A stretch of 64,000 nt of DNA, from positions 214,569-278,568 of the forward strand of contig RQTK01000020.1 in NCBI GenBank assembly GCA_003991915.1, read 5' to 3'. The position numbers and the translations under genes are program-made. The notes under the pieces were generated by a model. It worked only from the letters and a program-made list of their open reading frames with translations. It was not told the DNA's origin and did not search any database. Shown here piece by piece: positions 32,801-46,100 of the stretch. The stretch's first letter is position 1; each line of letters begins with the position of its first letter. This stretch comes from Elysia chlorotica (taxonomy: Eukaryota > Mollusca > Gastropoda > Plakobranchidae).

Positions 32801-35800
32801 TTATGAGCTTCCACGAAGCTCCCTAACACTGTCGAGAATCCTCATCCTGTGCTCTCCATCCCTGATGCCCATCTTCATGATGGATGCAGCGTTGAGGCCT
32901 GGCAGAGCCGCCATCGAGTCCCAGCCTTGGCGCAGAAACAAGGGAGTGTACTCCCCAAGTCCCAGGCCAAGCAGCCACTCGGGCACGGTGGCAGGTTTCT
33001 TCAGCTCCTCGTACTTTCGGATGGCGATGGATGGGTAGATATTCTGAAAGAGAAAAAAAAACACACACAAAGATCATATCAAGAAAGTTTTGACTCTTTG
33101 TGTGGTTTTCCCCCTTGATGAAGTAATAAAACACTGCCAAAAAGTATCCTTGAAACTATGGGAATTTTTTTAAGAGATACTTTATGGTTTATTAGGATAA
33201 TAATAAAATTCTGACTAATTTGGTAAGATTATAGAAAAAGAGTAAAATGTTACTAAACAATAATTATAAATTATAGCAATATATCTTTGAGCGAAATTAA
33301 AAGCCAGGTGAGTTGTTTTCTCTAAATAAATAGATTTCCTCATCAATTCCGCAGAAAAGCATGGACTTTCTTCTTTCTTTTATCCTAATATTTCCCTTTT
33401 ATTCTCTTTTCCTTCATTGTCTCATCTTATTTTCTGTTTTCTCATTTTGTTATTCTCTCTCTCTCTTTGGGAAAGAGATAATTCTACTTTAAATAAGCTT
33501 GTTATAGTTTTTTTTTGTTGTTTTTTTCAATACTACTTATCAGGAGTTGAAAGAAAGGCCTAGGAACATTTTAGGTTTAAGTAGAATGTCTCTCTGTGTC
33601 TCTCTGTATATCTGTTGTAATAGATTAATCTGGGGCTATGTGGGTGATGCACGGGAATGAGCTTTACATGTGAGGCCCAAAAGCCTATCACTACAGCAAT
33701 AAAAACTATGTTTGATTAATCCTATGGAAAGCAAACTATCCAACATTACGAGTCTTTATTTATTCAATTGTCTTTTCATAAGGCAACTTACAACAATAAT
33801 GCAAATCTAAATGGTAAAAAAAAAAACATTGCCTTGAAACTGAAATCATACTGATTTCAAACTCAAAGCAAATAAAGTTACCCCAATTAGATACAGGTGA
33901 AAAGTTATGAAAATTTAAAAAAAAAACATTTTGGGGCTATTTTTGAAATTTTACGAAAAACAAATTTCAAGTTGTTTTTTTAAATAATCATAACCCAGAA
34001 TGTTACATTTGAACAACAATTCGATAAATATCAGAACAGGTAACAGAACGCTCTACCCACCAATATTAAGTATAAAATCTAAACGTAACAGATTTGCTGG
34101 TGATGGTGGTAATCTGTTAGGCTCTGTTTGTCTAGGGGTATTAAAAATATTTAAAAATATTCACAGCCAATCACACGACTCGTCCACAGAAAATAAATCC
34201 GAAGTCCGCAAGTAACAATTGCACACTGTTTAATCCAACAAAAGGGTTATACTTTACAATGTTTGTAGGACGGCTCAATAGTACAATTACTGGAGTTTCA
34301 ATGTAGACTCTGGAAAACAATGTTGACTCTCGAAATGTTGACACCTCCTAAATCTAATTAAGATTCTTATTTATACAAAATTTCGTCGAATCATCCAGAA
34401 CAAGAATTACGTAAATCATAAGAGAATATTCTCGGTACATCTCTTTAGCAATTAACAACCAATCAGAACAAAGGTAAACAAGAGGTGACGAGGTGATTAC
34501 TATTCTAGAACTAGCCGGAGGTTTCGAGAAGGGCTGTGTTCAGTAAGCAAAACTCACAATAAAATTCTTAGGCTTATAATACAATCGTTATGCAAACAAA
34601 CAAGATACTGTACATACATCTAGTCAATCCGCTACCCAAAAGTTACGCACCTAAAAAGGGTGAGGAAATAAATAGATCAACTTATAGTACAATGCGTTAC
34701 ACATCCCCCCACTTAAAATAATTTTTCCTAAAAAATTATTCTCACATCCAAAGCATTGTATACTGCCTTCCACTTGATACAAATATCATCAATAAAGTAG
34801 ATACATCATGAGACCTTTACTTGAAGTGGGCGTACCGGCAGTCATGCTTTACGATTAGTATTAAGACGGCTCAATAGTACAATTACTGGAGTTTCAATGT
34901 AGACTCTGGAAAACAATGTTGACTCTTGAAATGTTGACTCTCTTAATGTTGACTCTATAAATGTTGACACACCTAAATCTAATTAAGATTCTTATTTATA
35001 CAAAATTTCGTCGAATCATCCAGAACAAGAATTACGTAAATCATAAGAGAATATTCTCGGTACATCTCTTTAGCAATTAACAACCAATCAGAACAAAGGT
35101 AAACAAAAGGTGACGAGGTGATTACTATTCTAGAACTAGCCGGAGGTTTCGAGAAGGGCTGTGTTCAGTAAGCAAAACTCACAATCAAATTCTTAGGCTT
35201 GAAATACAATCGTTATGCAAACAAACAAGATAATGTACATACGTCTAGTCAATCCGCTACCCAAAAAGTTACGCACCCAAAAAGGGTGAGGAAATGAAAA
35301 ACAAGTTTCAAGTTGTTTTTTTAAATAATCATAACCCAGAATGTTACATTTGAATAACATGAGAACTCACAGATACAAGAACAGGAAAGTTGCTGGTGAA
35401 TATTACTTACTTCTTCTGGCGGCAAAGGTGGTGCAGAGGGTACGGTTCTAGACTTCTGTGTTGAAGCAAGCGTAGGAGATGAGGACATGTGTGGGGATGC
35501 AGAAGATGGGTGAAATTCGTTCCCTTCTATCCTTGTCTGCCATACTAGAGGGGACGTCCTGATGGGTGGGGATTCTGACTTCCTGGGAATCAGTCCTACG
35601 GGTTTGTGGGCAGGTAGGGGAGGATTACCACCTACATTCACCAAAACTTTAGGTTTGATGGCTGTGGGCGGAGCAGTGGAAGATGCAGCAGCTCCATCAG
35701 ATTTAAGCCTGGGGGGAGCCTGAAGCCCCGAGAGAGGGGAGGATGGGGAGGCACCAGAAGGGGCAAGGTGTGGTATAGCATGTTTGTCCCCTTCATTCAG

Positions 35801-38800
35801 AGCAGAGAGTTGTACACTCAGTTCATTCCCATCTGTGTATTCATCTGCCTCTTCCGTAAGAAATCCACTGGATGATGGAAGGGGCACGATAATCGGCACC
35901 AAATTCCCCCCCTTTCCTGCCTGCTGTACTTGTCCAGCAGCCGCTGAAGGCATCACAAACTGACCACCCATGGCCTGAACTTTGCCTTTCTTCGTTGGAA
36001 TCGGCGGGGCGGCCTCTGCCGGTACATCATCATCAGCAGGGACTGGGCACTCTGGCACGGGATCTGACGAGATCCGCTTGATCACGTTGTGGTTCACATA
36101 GCTGAAGTTTCCGGAATCTTCCCGGTCTGCTACGGGGAAGAACCGGGAGGAGAGAGGAGGAGGAGGAGGAGGAGGAGTTCCCTTGGCCCAGGTTGATGAG
36201 GTCCACAGGAGGGGACAGAGACAAGAACTCCTCTGGGTCATGGTACTCTGTGTCTAGGGCCACGATATCTGGGGGAGAAGAGAATAAGAGAAGTTTAAAC
36301 ATGGTAGTCCACGATATCTGGAGGAAAGGAGAATAAGACAAGTTAAGACATGACCTTTTGTGTCTAGGGCCACGATATCTGGGGGAGAAGAGAATGAGAC
36401 AAGTTAAGACATGTCATTCTGTGTCTAGGGCCACGATATCTGGGGGAGAAGAGAATGAGACAAGTTAAGGCATGTCATTCTGTGTCTAGGGCCACGATAT
36501 CTGGGGGAGAAGAGAATGAGACAAGTTAAGACATGTCATTCTGTGTCTAGGGCCACGATATCTGGGGGAGAAGAGAATGAGACAAGTTAAGACATGTCAT
36601 TCTGTGTCTAGGGCCACGATATCTGGGGGAGAAGAGAATGAGACAAGTTAAGACATGTCATTCTGTGTCTAGGGCCACGATATCTGGGGGAGAAGAGAAT
36701 GAGACAAGTTAAGACATGTCATTCTGTGTCTAGGGCCACGATATCTGGGGGAGAAGAGAATGAGACAAGTTAAGACATGTCATTCTGTGTCTAGGGCCAC
36801 GATATCTGGGGGAGAAGAGAATGAGACAAGTTAAGACATGTCATTCTGTGTCTAGGGCCACGATATCTGGGGGAGAAGAGAATGAGACAAGTTAAGACAT
36901 GTCATTCTGTGTCTAGGGCCACGATATCTGGGGGAGAAGAGAATGAGACAAGTTAAGACATGTCATTCTGTGTCTAGGGCCACGATATCTGGGGGAGAAG
37001 AGAATGAGACAAGTTAAGACATGTCATTCTGTGTCTAGGGCCACGATATCTGGGGGAGAAGAGAATGAGACAAGTTAAGACATGTCATTCTGTGTCTAGG
37101 GCCACAATATCTGGGGGAGAAGAGAATGAGACAAGTTAAGGCATGAGAATCCACAATTTCTGGGCAAGAAGAGAATAAGTTATAGTGGTTATAAGCAAAA
37201 TAGCAGCACCATTTCCGAGCTTACAAAAGGCAGAGAATAATTATGCTAAATATTTAAAAATTTACCATATCACTTATTTCTTAAATCCTAATTGGTTCAC
37301 ACTGATCCGCACAATATTGATATAACTTATAATGCCAGCTTTTGCAATGCTTTATCTTTAGCTATCTGTACATTTACATCGAACATCACCTGTCCATCTT
37401 AAGACTTAAACTGATTATTTAGAAAATCATCAGAATATAATCGGGCCATTTTTAGAGATTTAGGTGAAACACAATATTTTTTTTAAAATACCCCAAAGTT
37501 TAGATGTAACAGTTTTAGTACAATTAAGCTGGTCAAAGTCTCATTTTAGAATGTCAGCAAACTCACCATATGTTTTTCTGTTTCCCTTAGTCATTAGCCC
37601 TCCAAGAGAACCAGTCTTTATATACCATTCTCCCCTGTTCAGATCAAATTGAGCAATACAGTTAAAAATTTTTAAAATATTGAATGATATTATGACACAG
37701 GCTTAGGCTTAAATCTGATGTTTTAGAAGTTTTAACACTGAACATTATTAATTTTTAACTTATAAAGTTGGTCCCATGCTCTTGACAGAGCATCAGTAAA
37801 CCAAGATTAAGGTCCTAATTGCACTAGGCAATCAACATTCCTTCGCTTCGCTGCGCTTTACTTTCGGTGTGACTAGGGAGCATCAGCTGCCCATTCCATG
37901 CTGGGTGACACAGGTGACCCAGAAAAAATATGTACTCATCTGGGATGAAACACAGTACCTTCAAAAAAGTGGCCCAGTGCCCTATCCATGTAGCCATCTT
38001 CACCCCTTTTTTAAATTATGTTTACAATTATTCTTTTTTTTTTTTTGGTTTAATGTTGGGGGAAAAAAGGGAGTGTTAAAAATATACTCAAAGTACAATA
38101 TTTCCGAAATTCAATGAAAATAAAAAAAATAAAGTTATTTTCAAACTGCAGTCTGTATATTAGCAACAAATTAAACAAACGTGACCTCAAAATTGTGCAA
38201 CTGTTAGTCAAGTGTGATGCAATGGCTTCTGCTACTTTTAAGTTCTCTTCTTTTCTTCTCAGTGAAGATGACTGATTGATAATTACTATTTCTTCTTTGT
38301 ATGATATAGCTCCTTCTATTCCTTTTATAATAAAGCAACATAGAGAGCAACGATACGAGGACTTGTGTCTTAGTCAATCGCACACGTCTGACATCAACCT
38401 AACAAGTAGAAAGCAAAATGGCGTCATCAAGATTCACACCCTTATCTTTCTGGTAGAAGGTGCATGGCCAACCAACTGAGTTACTTTGTGTGTAACCCTT
38501 TCCCATCACACCACACACAATGTGTGTGCATTGACAAGCTCTCGTGCTAACACATCTTTGCATTAAACTGCGCACCTTTCATTTTGAAATAATAAATATC
38601 AAAGCTTTTACCTTTAAGAAAATCTAAAAATAATCCCCAAATATGGTGCACACATAAAGAATAGGCCATGTGAAAGGTTTAATAACAAAACGATATAGTG
38701 TGAAAATTTAAATACTAAAACTGTGCAACATATCAACAACTGAAAACTTGGTCTTACTTCATCTTGCCGGTCTCCTCTCCAAAGTGTGTCATGGTTGCCT

Positions 38801-39187
38801 CAAAGTAGCAGGGCTCTCCTGTGAACATGTCCTTCAAGGAGATTACACACTCCCCTAGGATGGAGAGGGACAGAGAAATAGATTTATTCTTTTCACATTT
38901 AAAACAAAATCAGGCTCCCCACCCAACAGATAATATGTTGGTCTAGCAACTTCAAAGCTTCTGGCATTATGCATTATGAGAGAAAGCTGAAAGAAATGTG
39001 CTGTAGAAAAAGAAGGGGAAAAAAAAGATAAAGAATAATCCCAGTTATTTTTTTTACATTTTATTTATAAAGCAACCCAATCCAACAGACATTATAATAG
39101 TCAAAGAACCTCATGGAATGAGCAACATACATAACAAGAGAAAGTTGGAAAAAGATTGAGATAGACAGAGAGAGGGGGGAGAGAGAG

Positions 39188-39221
<34 letters not shown>

Positions 39222-39318
39222 AACAGATAAAGTAAGAAAGGGAGAGGGAGAGAGAAAGACAAAGAGAGGGACATAGAGAGAAAGAGAGAGAAACAGAGAG
39301 AGTGAGAGAGATAGAGAA

Positions 39319-39375
<57 letters not shown>

Positions 39376-40070
39376 GAGGAAGAGATGCCTACCATACGAT
39401 TCCTGGTCCTCTCCGCAACCTTTAACTGCGATCAAGATGTGCTGGTCTTCAAGATAATCCACATCTCCAAACAGTGGACGCAGCTGTAGAGGGAGACAGA
39501 GAGACAAAAACGTATTCGAACATTTCACTAAACAACAACCCTTAGATCTACTTATTTTAAGCCTAAATGTACATCGAGAGTTGTAATGTACTAAGTGTTG
39601 TATTAATTTAAATTAAGAGGCTTAAAAATGCTTTGAAATTTTTTTCTTCTGTTTTTATTTTTTAATCAAATTAATTTTTCAATTCACACTTTTAAATATA
39701 TACTTGGGAAGGGAAATCGTGTGTATGAGAGAGAGACAAAAGAGAGATAGAGATAGAGAGAGAGAGAGCGAGGGACAGAGATAGATAGATANNNNNNNNN
39801 NNNNNNNNNNNNNNNNNNNNNNNNNNNNNNNNNNNNNNNNNNNNNNNNNNNNNNNNNNNNNNNNNNNNNNNNNNNNNNNNNNNNNNNNNNNNNNNNNNNN
39901 NNNNNNNNNNNNNNNNNNNNNNNNNNNNNNNNNNNNNNNNNNNNNNNNNNNNNNNNNNNNNNNNNNNNNNNNNNNNNNNNNNNNNNNNNNNNNNNNNNNN
40001 NNNNNNNNNNNNNNNNNNNNNNNNNNNNNNNNNNNNNNNNNNNNNNNNNNNNNNNNNNNNNNNNNNNNNN

Positions 40071-40154
<84 letters not shown>

Positions 40155-43100
40155 GCTGGGACTCACCACAGGCAGTTGGTCTGATGTCCAAATTGGATTA
40201 TTCGTGAACCCAGATTTCTGACTATCACCAAATCGGTTGTTGGATTCACAAAACACAATGTCTGTTAAGTGAAAGCAAGACAGTAATGAGTATGCATGTA
40301 AAAATTGACTTGTCATTATCATTGTTGTTTTATATGTAAGACCAATAAGAAAGACTGTCTTCATGATCAATATATACATAATTATATATTTAATTTCTAC
40401 GTTATTTGATGAAACCATTTACATTTCAAATGGTGAATTGTTTTGTAGAAATTAAAATATGGCTAATGAAGGTGGATTGTTATTTTGTGTCAATTTTTTT
40501 TGGAATGATGAAATTGTTAAGTTTACGTGAAAATCCTTCTTTACTTTTTTCAACTATTTCTACAAAGATGATTTGATGAATCTTGGATAGCATGATTGCA
40601 GTGTAAATAGTTCTGGAAGATACAATTTGCATTGTTGACTGCAAAAAGGGATAATTGGAGCATTTCATCACCATTTTATACAGGTATTGTTCAATGAAGA
40701 CAAAAAAATATGTGAATGTAATGAAACAATGGTTTTAGAAGGTTTTCATTACTTCCTTGATGAAATCACTGCAGCGTTGAGTTTATAAATGATCAAGGAT
40801 ATATCCAACAACAAAAGCCTATTTTTTTTTAAATGAGATAAAGCATCTAAAAGCTATACTCACATCTACAGAAATATGGGTATTACCTGGTAGACATGAT
40901 GATGAAAATTCCAGAATGTAGAATTGCTTTGTGCTTGTCTTGATCTGAAAAGTACATTCAGATTGCACATGTTTTACTCTCATCAAATTTTTTTTTTTTT
41001 TACTTTTTTTTTTCTTTTTTTTTTTAACTTCAACTTTCCAATTATTGCATTATTATAACTTAAAGTTGTTGTTTTTTTGTTGTTTTTTTTCTATCAATTT
41101 ACTTATTATTGCACCAAAATTATATGTCACTAAAATTGTACAATATTTAAATTCTTTTCAATTCTACATGTTAAAAACTATTTCAGGTTCCAGTTTATAA
41201 TTGTTAGCTTTTTATAAATCAAAATGCACATAATCTGAGAACAACAATGTTTTATTGCAGTCTAGACAAAGAAGGCATATAGGACTTTGTTCTTCTGAGA
41301 TCAGGGGCAGCATCTTCTGACAAGCTATCACTTGCTGACTTGGGGGACATTAACTTTTTGTTTAATTCCTAATAATTGCTGACTTGAAGAACATAAAGCT
41401 TTTTGTTAATTTACCAATCATCCCTGACTTGGAGGACAATAGCTTCATGTAAACTTCCCAACTATTGCCGATTTGGAGAACATTAGCTTTGTGTTAACTT
41501 CCAAACTATTGCCGAAACTTCCTAACTATTGCCGACCTGGAGTAGATTAGCTTTGTGTTAACTTCCCAACTATTGCTAACCTGGAGTACATTAGCTTCAT
41601 GTAAACGTCTCAATTATCCCTGACTTGGAGTACAATAGCTTTGTGTTAACTTCCCAACTATTGCCGATCAGGAGGACATTAGCTTCATGTAAACTTCCTA
41701 ACTATTGCCGACCTGGAGTACATGAGCTTTGTGTTAACTTCCCAACTATTGCCAACTTGGAGGACATTAGCTTTGTGTAAACTTCCCAAATATTGCCAAA
41801 CTGCAGGACATGAGCTTTGTGCTATATTCCCAATTATTGCCGACTTGGAGGACATTAGCTTTGTGTTAACTTCCAAATTATTGCTGACCTGAAGAACAAT
41901 AGCTTTGTGTTAACTTCCCAACTATTGCCTACCTGGAGAACATTAGCTTCATGTTAACTTCCCAACTATTGCCGAACTGGAGGACATTAGCTTAGTGTTA
42001 ACTTCCCAACTATTGCCAACTTGGAGGACATTAGCTTTGTGTTGTTTCCCAACTATTGCAGACCTGGAGGAGATTAGCTTTGTGTTAACTTCCCAATTAT
42101 CCCTAACCTGGAGTACATGAGCTTTGTGTTAACTTCCCAACTATTGCCAAACTGGAGGACATGAGCTTTTTCTTAACTTCTTAATTATTACTGACCTGGG
42201 CCTTAATCTTTTTGAAGATGAAATTGACACCCCTGATCTTCTGCAGAAACATGCAGAGGCATTAGCTTTGTGTTAACTTCCAACTTATCGCTAACTTGGG
42301 AGGACAATATCTTTATGTCAACTTCCCAATATATTTATGTAACTGACCTGGGCCTCAATCTTTTTGAAGATGAACTTGACATCCCTGATATCCTGCAGAG
42401 ACATTCGGTTCTGGACAAACTGGGAGGCGATGCCCACGGTGAAGGAGGAGAACACTGGCCGATGGTCGCTGTTGAGCAAGTTGTCCACGGTGCCTGATGG
42501 GAACATCAAAGCATAGAAGTTCGATCAGTTTTTATCACTTAGTCATAAGTAAAAAGCTTTCTCCAACTGAGAGGCCAGCTAGCTGTCTTGAGTGGTATAG
42601 TTTTTGGCCTCTACTTGGAAGGTTTCTGATTTGATTCTAAGATCAAATTTGTGTAGTGAATTTTGTTACCTGTTGGTTGGGTCAAAAGTCAGTATATAAT
42701 GTGACCAGTTGAGACAGAAGCGCTGGTATTCACGCTCTGTCTCTGCGTGGTACCGTGCAAAGTCTATATTATTGTTAGATGTTAGCCTTACAACCCTTCG
42801 CCGTATAAGAGCCTCCTTGGGAGACATTGATGTATGGAAAGATTTCTTTCCTTCAAAAAAATGAAAGGCTCTAAATTCCACTCATGAAACAAGAGGATCA
42901 CAACCACCCTAAACCACCGATCCACATAGAAAACAGTGGGTGTAACTTTCAACCAAGATATTTAAACCGCTGTGGGATCCCTCTCTGTCTGATGACAGAT
43001 GCGAGAAGGCTTGAGTGAAATCAAGTCATAGGAGCAGCCTTGCGGTTTTAAAAATAATCAAAGCAACTGCAGTTTCACTTTTTTTGCATAATTACTTTGT

Positions 43101-46100
43101 TATGTTGTATGGTTGTTTTCTTTTTCCCCATCAGATCAGTAAATTACATCAGTGCAACACAACTTATAAATCACACTGACACATAGAGAAAAGTCTAGAG
43201 AAAATATGGATTTCAAATGTGGTATGTGGCATGTGGTAACCATAGAATTTTCATTAAACTGATTTTTTTAACATTTAAAAAGAGAGAGATTGTTACATTG
43301 TGTTGTTTCCCACCTTTCTACAAGCTGTACAACCAAGGTGTTTAGAATACAAACTCTATGCTAAGTATAGAGCAATATTCTTTAAAATGAATCTTCACAC
43401 CAACATCTCCCATCAGTCGCCGTATAGGATCCCCCAGGGGAACCTAGGAGACGTTAAACCCGGAGAGAGGGAGAGAATTCTCTCCCTCCCTCTATAGAGA
43501 ACATCTCCCATCACTCTACTGTGAGATTTTGTCAACTGGCAATATAGGCAAGACTTTTTCTATTAGTATAATTGAATTAATCTCTTGAAGATGACCACTT
43601 TTATTTATGATTTATTATAATGCTTACATTTTTTACAAGAAAAACTTTGAGCCTCTGAAAAGTTTTCATTATCCTAAAAAAGAAGTCTTTTTATTTGATT
43701 TCCAGAACGATAAACAAGCGCGCATACTCAAGCCTTACCATATGCAGTGTTCTCTATGAAAGTCCCTGGGAAAGAATGCCACAACACTCGGTCACACCAA
43801 GAAGGCACATTGATGCGGTCCTGGATAGAGGTAGAAAGCACATAATTTGTAACAGAGAAGGAGGAGGGGCAAGAGGGAGGGTGAGTATGTATAATATCAA
43901 AACTTACTCCTTTCACAGTCCATCAAGACAGACACAATAAAGATATTGAAATCCAGATTGGGGTGTTAAACACATTGTTGCAAATGAGCACATGTAATGT
44001 AAAATCTTAGTGCTTTTCACAGTGCATTTACACAGGAGTAGTAAAGAGGTAATAACCTATTAATTTATACAGGAGATGCACATGTATAATATCAAATGTT
44101 TGTCTACTATGGTGCACTAACACAATAGTAATAAAAAATAAATTGAAAACCTGGATGAAGGCAGATAACACATTCATTTATGCAGAAGATGCACATGTGT
44201 AATATCATATATTAGTCCTTTAATAGTGTGTCAACACAGTCATAATAAAGAGGCTAATTACACTTAATTTTTTTAAAGCACATATACAATTTCAAATCTT
44301 AGCCCTTTGATAGTGCAATAATACAGATACGTTATTTTAAAATTAACTTAGCAATCCTTATACAAAAGAAGAAAAATTCACCAGGCCTTGAAAGAATTAA
44401 TATCTACCTCGCTACAAAAAAAAATGAAGTGCGTTCTTTTCAGGAGAGATACTCTCCAGGGGTACTTACCCCTGTAGCCTTGATCTTCTTCCAGTCGTAA
44501 TGGTGGCCGGCTTTGTGTCGTTCCAGCCGGTACGTCGGCATGAAGCTGATTTCAGACTCGTCTGGTAGGAAACACAGTTCACAGGTGTGTAAAAAAAAGT
44601 GTTTGTATTATGAGTGTGGTGCACTGTGAAAATTAACTTCTGGGCGTTTTGAAGATTGTGAAATGATGAGAAAAAGAAGAGAAAGTTACATTTACAACTC
44701 AGATTATTTTCTTAATGTACCTGTACAGCTATACTAAAAGACATATAGGGAGTTTTAGATTTATCTGTCTGTCTATCTTGACTTTTTATATCTCTTTCAA
44801 TACAAATATCAAATATAACCTATAAAATCATTACTCTCTAACAACCTGTTGATATGGCCTGTCTAAACAAAATGTTTAACAGATTTTTATGTCGAAATGA
44901 AGCCAAAATGTACTTGATTTTCAGGATTTGACATCATATTATCCTCACCCTTAATTACAAATCTTCCTAAAGAAATTCAGTCTAATGTTTAAGCGAAGAA
45001 AAGGATTGTTGAGTGAAAAGTTTTTCTATGTTGACTCTATATTCTTGAACAAATCTCACTATTTAAAAAAAACATTTGATAATATCACCTGAAGAAATAT
45101 TACTATTAACCACATGCTCACAAACATTACAAAAATGAACTTACTAAAGCCAAACAGTGCTTTTTTCTCAAACTGGCATCTCCTTAGTTGATCTTGCTCT
45201 AAGAGTGGAGTAAAGTCTCTCTTCTCCAGTTTGCTGAGAACAAGCTGAAATGGGAAGTGAAGATTAGATTGCATTAATTTAATGGATTCAAATAATTACC
45301 TAACTTAATTGTTTGTCAAGTCTCAAAAATTCCCTTGGTTTTTTATTACCTAAGTTGAATATTAGAATATTAGATATGATTATAAAAGCCATCAGATATT
45401 CATAAATTTCAAAATGTCCTTTTCTATGAGCTAAATCAATATTAAATGTTCATTTTAATTTAAGGGGATAATTGGACAGAACTGTTAATAACCTAACTCA
45501 AATTCCATGTTAGTATTAGTGCATTGCTTAGAACAATAGGAAAACCCAAAACCAAATTAAACAAAAGGTCTATTTGTAGTAGCGAGCATATAGTTTTGAG
45601 GTGTCACATATCAAGAACTTACCTCTACAGGTTCTGTAACTCTGTAGTTCAAATCTCCAAAGAAAAAGACGTGGTGAAACTTGTGGGTGATGTCATAATT
45701 CTCCAAATTTTTGGGGCCCATATTAAGGCTTTTAAGGATGTCACGATAATTTGCATTTCGCCTTGACAAAAATAAGAAAGGAAAGAGATATATTGGGCAT
45801 TAAAGATTTGTTAAGATCGTGTGCAAGAAATCTGAGGTACAGAAAAGTAAATGCAACTTAGTTTATATAAGAAATTACATATGCTCGGACATTTTGTTTT
45901 GCAGAAGACACATTTTGGTACCTAAATAAATAAAATAGACCAGTTCAATTTTCACGACCCAGTTCTCACATCAATTTAAGATGTCACTTCGTACAACTTT
46001 GCTGAGTAAGAAAAAAATATATTTTTGAGTAGTGATCACAAAAAATGGGACATGTTGCTATTCAGATATAACCACAAAGAAGGCAAGATGCATTACTGAT

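Noticed and set aside
39061-40191. Ser/Leu-rich open frames on the minus strand around the gap
   Set aside because: They are translations of (GA)n tracts and Ns; only the SHIP exons 39393-39483 and 40167-40261 within them are real.
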